From the NCBI RefSeq assembly GCF_001421715.1, contig NZ_LMKP01000015.1, positions 1 through 60,532 of the forward strand: 60,532 bases of DNA, read 5' to 3'. Below are positions 56,876 through 60,532 of the stretch, piece by piece. The notes under the pieces are model-generated. The model searched no databases. It worked only from the letters and a program-made list of their open reading frames with translations, and was not told the origin of the DNA. The translations under genes were made by a program, and so were the position numbers. Source of the DNA: Sphingomonas sp. Leaf22 (GTDB taxonomy: Bacteria; Pseudomonadota; Alphaproteobacteria; Sphingomonadales; Sphingomonadaceae). The stretch's first letter is position 1. Every line of letters starts with the position of its first letter.

Positions 56876-57505
56876 TTATTCCGCAATTTTGATATCGGGA
56901 GCCGTCTCCACCCGCGCGCGCCCAACGATCGCGGCGACGGTGTTCTTGCTGAGGCCGAGGTCGCGCGCGATCCAGCGATAGCTGCGCCCCTCGGCGACCA
57001 GCTCCAGCACCTTGGGCGCGTGCCGGTCGGATTTGGGGCGGTCACCGGTCTGCCGGCCAAGCTTGCGTCCCCGTGCCCGCGCTGCGGCGAGACCGGACCG
57101 AACCCGCTCGCTGAGCATGTCGCGCTCGAACTGTGCAATGCCAGCGAGCATCGTCGCCATCATCCGCCCATGCGGCGTGTCGACCTCGAAGGTCATGCCG
57201 CTCATCGCGACGACCGACACGCGCCAGCCCGACAGCCGGTTCAGCGTATCGAGCAGGTCCTGCGTTGATCGCCCCCAACGGCTGAGTTCGGTGACGAGGA
57301 TCGCATCGATGTGGCGCGCCTGCGCAAGCTTCATCACTTCGCTGCGTGCCGAGCGGTTGGTCTTCATGCCCGAGGCGGTTTCGCGGAAGACCTCGATCAC
57401 CTCATAGCCGCCCCGCTCTGCGAAACCGGCAAGGTCGCGCAGCTGCCGCTCGCACGACTGGTCGGCGGTCGAGACACGGGCGTAGATGGCGGCGCGTTGT
57501 CCCAA
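56876..57505 (-). CDS. tnpR: Tn3 resolvase (serine recombinase)
   Basis: The 209-residue protein has the serine-recombinase catalytic core: IYARVSTADQSCERQLRDL with the active Ser, AILVTELSRWGRSTQDLLDT, and FEVDTPHGRMMATMLAGIAQ with FERDMLSERVRSGL. A C-terminal helix-turn-helix follows (SYRWIARDLGLSKNTVAAIV). It resolves cointegrates at res. The start codon is TTG, behind GGGAAGG. It is divergent from tnpA across a 94-bp region. Confidence 0.9.
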   Translation of the reverse strand: MGQRAAIYARVSTADQSCERQLRDLAGFAERGGYEVIEVFRETASGMKTNRSARSEVMKLAQARHIDAILVTELSRWGRSTQDLLDTLNRLSGWRVSVVAMSGMTFEVDTPHGRMMATMLAGIAQFERDMLSERVRSGLAAARARGRKLGRQTGDRPKSDRHAPKVLELVAEGRSYRWIARDLGLSKNTVAAIVGRARVETAPDIKIAE

Positions 57506-57599
57506 TTGAACCTTCCCGAAAACCGACCCCGAAAAGCCTTGATCTGCGCGGGGTCAGTGTTGTCCAAAACAGACTTCTGTTCAACAGGGACACCTGACC
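57506..57599. promoter_or_regulatory. Probable res site and divergent tnpR/tnpA promoters
   Basis: The gap holds an inverted repeat AACAGA-CT-TCTGTT (57568-57581), flanked by TGTCC and GGACA. This layout is typical of resolvase-binding subsites between tnpR and tnpA. Subsite boundaries cannot be fixed by eye. Confidence 0.5.
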
Positions 57600-60497
57600 A
57601 TGCCGCGCCGCCATATCCTGAGCGCCCGGCAGCGGTCGGCGCTGCTCGACTTGCCGAGCGACGAGGCGTCGCTGCTGAGGCACTACATCCTGGCCGATGA
57701 CGATCTGATCCATATCGACCGGCGACGCCGTCCGGAAAACCGGATCGGCTTCGCGTTGCAACTGTGTGCGCTGCGCTATCCCGGTCGCATGCTGGCACCG
57801 GGCGAGGTGATCCCGCTGGCGGTATCCGCCTTCCTCGGTGGCCAGCTCGGCATCGCTGATGACACGCTCGTCCGATATGCTGTCCGCCGCCAGACCCGCC
57901 AGCAGCACATGGAGGTGCTGCGCCGTACCTACGGCTACAGGTCGTTTCCCGGTCAAGGCGCACCGGTGCGTGCGTTCCGCGACTGGATACTGGCCGAAGC
58001 CGAACAGGCGCGCTCCAACGACGATCTCGCCCGGCGCTTCATCGCTCGCTGCCGCGACACCATGACCATCCTGCCGGCGATCACGACCATCGAGCGAATG
58101 TGCGCCGACGCGCTGGTCGCGGCCGAGCGGAATATCGAGAAGCGGATCGCCACGCGCCTCGATCGCGTCGCCTGCACCCGGCTCGACCGGCTGACGACCG
58201 AGATGCTGCCGGGTACGATCAGCCGCTTCATCTGGCTGCGCCGGATCAAGCCGGGCAACAATTCCGCCGCGGCGAACCGGCTGCTCGACCGGTTGGAGTT
58301 CCTGCGCGGGATGAATCTCGATGCCAGTCTGCTCGCCAGCGTACCGCCCCACCGCGTCGCTCGCCTGCGTCGGCAGGGCGAACGCTACTTCGCCGATGGC
58401 CTGCGCGATCTGAACGCCGACCGGCGCCGCGCTATCCTCGCGGTCTGCGTCGTCGAATGGGCTGCCGCGACCGCCGATGCGGTGATTGAAACCCATGACC
58501 GGATTGTCGGCCGGACCTGGCGCGAGGCGAAGCAGGTGCACGATGCGCGTGCCGCGGAAACCAGAGGCGCGGTCACCGCGACGCTGGACGGGTTCGCTGC
58601 GCTCGGTCGATCGCTGCTCGACGCGCATGGCGACGGCGCATCACTGGAGGATGCGGTCGCGCACGCGGCAGGCTGGGATCGGCTCGACCGCCTTGTCGCA
58701 ACGGCCAGGACGCTGACCGATACGCTGGGGGATGATCCGCTCGCCCATGTCGACCAGGGCTATCACCGCTTCCGCCGCTATGCGCCGCGTATGCTTCGCT
58801 GCCTTGATCTCGTAGCTGCGCCGGTCGCCCGCCCCCTGCTCGACGCGGTGAAGGCCATTGCCGCCAAGGGCGACCTGCCGGCGACCGACGATTTCCTCCG
58901 CCCGCATTCCAAATGGCGGCGTCAGTTGCGGGTGAAGGGTGGTGACGATGCCCGTCTCCGCGAGGTCGCGGTGATGTTCCACCTGCGCGATGCGCTGCGC
59001 TCGGGCGACATCTGGCTCGACCGCTCGCATCGCTATGGCGACCTGCGCCATGTTCTCGTGCCGATGACGGTCGCGCGGACCATGAAGCTGGCGGTCCCAT
59101 CCGATCCACATGTCTGGCTGGCCGACCGCAAGGCACGGCTTGCCGATGGCCTCGGCCGGCTCGGTCGCGCCGCGCGCAACGGCACGATCCCGCATGGCAG
59201 CATCCAAGACGGCACGCTGCGCATCGACCGTCTCACCGCCGATCCGCCAGACGGGATCGAGGAGCTGGTGCTCGACCTGTACCGTCGCCTGCCGCCCGTC
59301 CGCATCACCGACCTGCTGCTCGAAGTCGATGCCGCGCTCGGCTTCACCGATGCCTTCACCCACCTGCGCACCGGCGTGCCGTGCGGCGACCGGATCGGCC
59401 TGCTCAACGTCCTTCTTGCCGAGGGGCTGAACCTCGGCCTGCGCAAGATGGCCGAAGCCTGCAATACCCACGATTACTGGCAGCTCTCCCGCCTCGCGCG
59501 CTGGCATGTCGAGAGCGAGGCGATCGACCAGGCACTGGCCGCCGTAGTTGCGGCGCAAGGCGCACTGCCGATGGCGCGGGTCTGGGGCATGGGCACCACC
59601 GCCTCCGCCGACGGCCAGTTCTACCCTGCCGCGCGACAGGGCGAGGCGATGAACACGGTCAATGCCCGCTACGGCAACGACCCCGGCATCAAGGCCTACA
59701 CCCACGTCAACGACCGCTTCGCGCCGTTCGCGTCGCAGCCGATCCCTGCGACCGTCAGCGAGGCACCCTATCTGCTCGACGGGCTGACGATGAACGAGGC
59801 GGGCCGGCGGATCGAGGAGCAATATGCCGACACCGGCGGGTTCACCGACCATCTGTTCGGGATCAGCGCCATGCTCGGCTACCGCCTCGTGCTGCGCATC
59901 CGCGACCTGCCGTCCAAACGGCTGTACGTATTCGATCCCGCCGCCACGCCGACCGAACTGCGTCCACTGGTGGGCGGAAAGGCGCGTGAGGCGCTGATCG
60001 TCTCCAACTGGCCCGACCTGTTCCGTTGCGCCGCCACCATGAGTGCCGGGCAGGTCGCGCCGAGCCGCATCCTGCGCAAGCTCTCCGCCTATCCGCGCCA
60101 GAACGATCTGGCCGCCGCCCTGCGGGAGGTCGGCCGGATCGAGCGTACCCTGTTCATCATCGAATGGATTCTCGACACCGGGATGCAGCGCCGTGCCCAA
60201 GTCGGCCTCAACAAGGGCGAGGCGCATCACGCGCTCAAGAACGCCCTGCGTATCGGCCGCCAAGGCGAGATCCGCGACCGTACCACCGAGGGCCAGCACT
60301 ACCGGATCGCGGGCCTCAACCTGCTCACCACTATCATCGTCTACTGGAACACCCTGCATCTCGGCCATGCCGTCGAGGCCCGGCGTCGCGAAGGGCTGGA
60401 TACGCCGGACCATCTGCTCGCCCATGTCTCGCCGCTGGGATGGGCGCACATCCTGCTCACCGGCGAATACCTCTGGCCGAAAGACGCCGACGCTTAG
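57600..60497 (+). CDS. tnpA: Tn3-family transposase
   Basis: The 965-residue protein has the DUF4158 N-terminus (MPRRHILSARQRSALLDLPS; RIGFALQLCALRYPG) and the long DDE_Tnp_Tn3 domain: VWGMGTTASADGQFYPAARQ with the first Asp, YTHVNDRFAPFASQPIPATV, TGGFTDHLFGISAMLGYRL with the second Asp, and NKGEAHHALKNALRIGRQGE with the Glu region. The stop lies just inside the right terminal repeat. It appears full length and intact. Confidence 0.93.
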   Translation: MPRRHILSARQRSALLDLPSDEASLLRHYILADDDLIHIDRRRRPENRIGFALQLCALRYPGRMLAPGEVIPLAVSAFLGGQLGIADDTLVRYAVRRQTRQQHMEVLRRTYGYRSFPGQGAPVRAFRDWILAEAEQARSNDDLARRFIARCRDTMTILPAITTIERMCADALVAAERNIEKRIATRLDRVACTRLDRLTTEMLPGTISRFIWLRRIKPGNNSAAANRLLDRLEFLRGMNLDASLLASVPPHRVARLRRQGERYFADGLRDLNADRRRAILAVCVVEWAAATADAVIETHDRIVGRTWREAKQVHDARAAETRGAVTATLDGFAALGRSLLDAHGDGASLEDAVAHAAGWDRLDRLVATARTLTDTLGDDPLAHVDQGYHRFRRYAPRMLRCLDLVAAPVARPLLDAVKAIAAKGDLPATDDFLRPHSKWRRQLRVKGGDDARLREVAVMFHLRDALRSGDIWLDRSHRYGDLRHVLVPMTVARTMKLAVPSDPHVWLADRKARLADGLGRLGRAARNGTIPHGSIQDGTLRIDRLTADPPDGIEELVLDLYRRLPPVRITDLLLEVDAALGFTDAFTHLRTGVPCGDRIGLLNVLLAEGLNLGLRKMAEACNTHDYWQLSRLARWHVESEAIDQALAAVVAAQGALPMARVWGMGTTASADGQFYPAARQGEAMNTVNARYGNDPGIKAYTHVNDRFAPFASQPIPATVSEAPYLLDGLTMNEAGRRIEEQYADTGGFTDHLFGISAMLGYRLVLRIRDLPSKRLYVFDPAATPTELRPLVGGKAREALIVSNWPDLFRCAATMSAGQVAPSRILRKLSAYPRQNDLAAALREVGRIERTLFIIEWILDTGMQRRAQVGLNKGEAHHALKNALRIGRQGEIRDRTTEGQHYRIAGLNLLTTIIVYWNTLHLGHAVEARRREGLDTPDHLLAHVSPLGWAHILLTGEYLWPKDADA

Positions 60498-60532
60498 GGT
60501 GTCATTTCGCCCTCAGCCGGAACCGACCCCTG
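60491..60532 (-). repeat. Tn3 right terminal inverted repeat
   Basis: A 42-bp sequence ending CCGGAACCGACCCCTG at the last base of the window, inverse to the left end with one mismatch. It overlaps the stop codon of tnpA. Confidence 0.88.

Larger units (their letters stand above)
55907..60532 (+). mobile_element. Tn3-family transposon (about 4.6 kb)
   Basis: Terminal inverted repeats of 42 bp beginning CAGGGGTCGGTTCCGGCTGA (left) and its inverse (right, to the last base of the window) differ at one position. Between them lie tnpA, a divergent tnpR with an intervening res-like region, and one passenger gene. The left 5-bp flank is CCTAA; its duplicate would lie just outside the window. The left end carries an extra tandem copy of itself. 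Confidence 0.88.

Overview
The window looks like chromosomal DNA of an alphaproteobacterium of the Sphingomonadaceae, probably Sphingomonas or a close relative. It is GC-rich, with a Caulobacter/Sphingomonas-type TonB-dependent receptor, Tat-exported glycoside hydrolases, a double retropepsin-like protease and a protealysin/emfourin pair. The taxon is inferred from gene families only.

Layout. 1-1100: two nested IS3-type remnants (one with an in-frame 23-codon tandem duplication) and non-coding debris. 1.1-8.9 kb: secreted GH78 alpha-L-rhamnosidase, GH42 beta-galactosidase, GH26 mannanase-like enzyme and a retropepsin-like protease. 9.0-13.5 kb: a compact six-gene minus-strand operon (DNA/RNA non-specific nuclease, one-TM micro-protein, lipoprotein, three-TM membrane protein, protealysin-like M4 protease, emfourin-type inhibitor). 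13.5-18.4 kb: an IS5 remnant, a Slam outer-membrane translocator with a TbpB-like surface lipoprotein, and an intact IS5-family element with a -1 frameshift.

18.5-55.0 kb is one large polysaccharide and sugar utilisation locus. It encodes an apiosidase-like hydrolase, two sugar MFS permeases, a TonB-dependent receptor, a cytoplasmic GH78, two GH28, a GH2 and a beta-helix enzyme resembling GH141. It also encodes three catabolic routes. The first is an apparent D-apiose route (isomerase, FGGY kinase, split transketolase). The second is a complete non-phosphorylative 6-deoxyhexose route (mutarotase, aldose dehydrogenase, lactonase, acid dehydratase, SDR, FAH-type hydrolase) predicted to end in pyruvate and L-lactate, with a lactate-dehydrogenase-like flavoenzyme encoded nearby. 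The third is a seven-gene operon with a CoA-transferase, a crotonase, a signal-less solute-binding-fold protein, a 2-hydroxyacid dehydrogenase and glycerate kinase, whose substrate is unknown.

A FadR-type GntR regulator lies inside the locus. A 20-bp near-palindrome close to ACATATGACGTATTATGTTT occurs eight times, at every promoter region of the locus and nowhere else that I saw. This ties the genes into one regulon. The sugar set (rhamnose, apiose, fucose, galacturonate) points to apiose-bearing pectin such as rhamnogalacturonan II as the target.

55.5-60.5 kb: a Tn3-family transposon (tnpA, tnpR, one exported passenger protein) whose outer end reaches the window end. It interrupts an M14 peptidase gene, and its left end carries a 99-bp tandem duplication.
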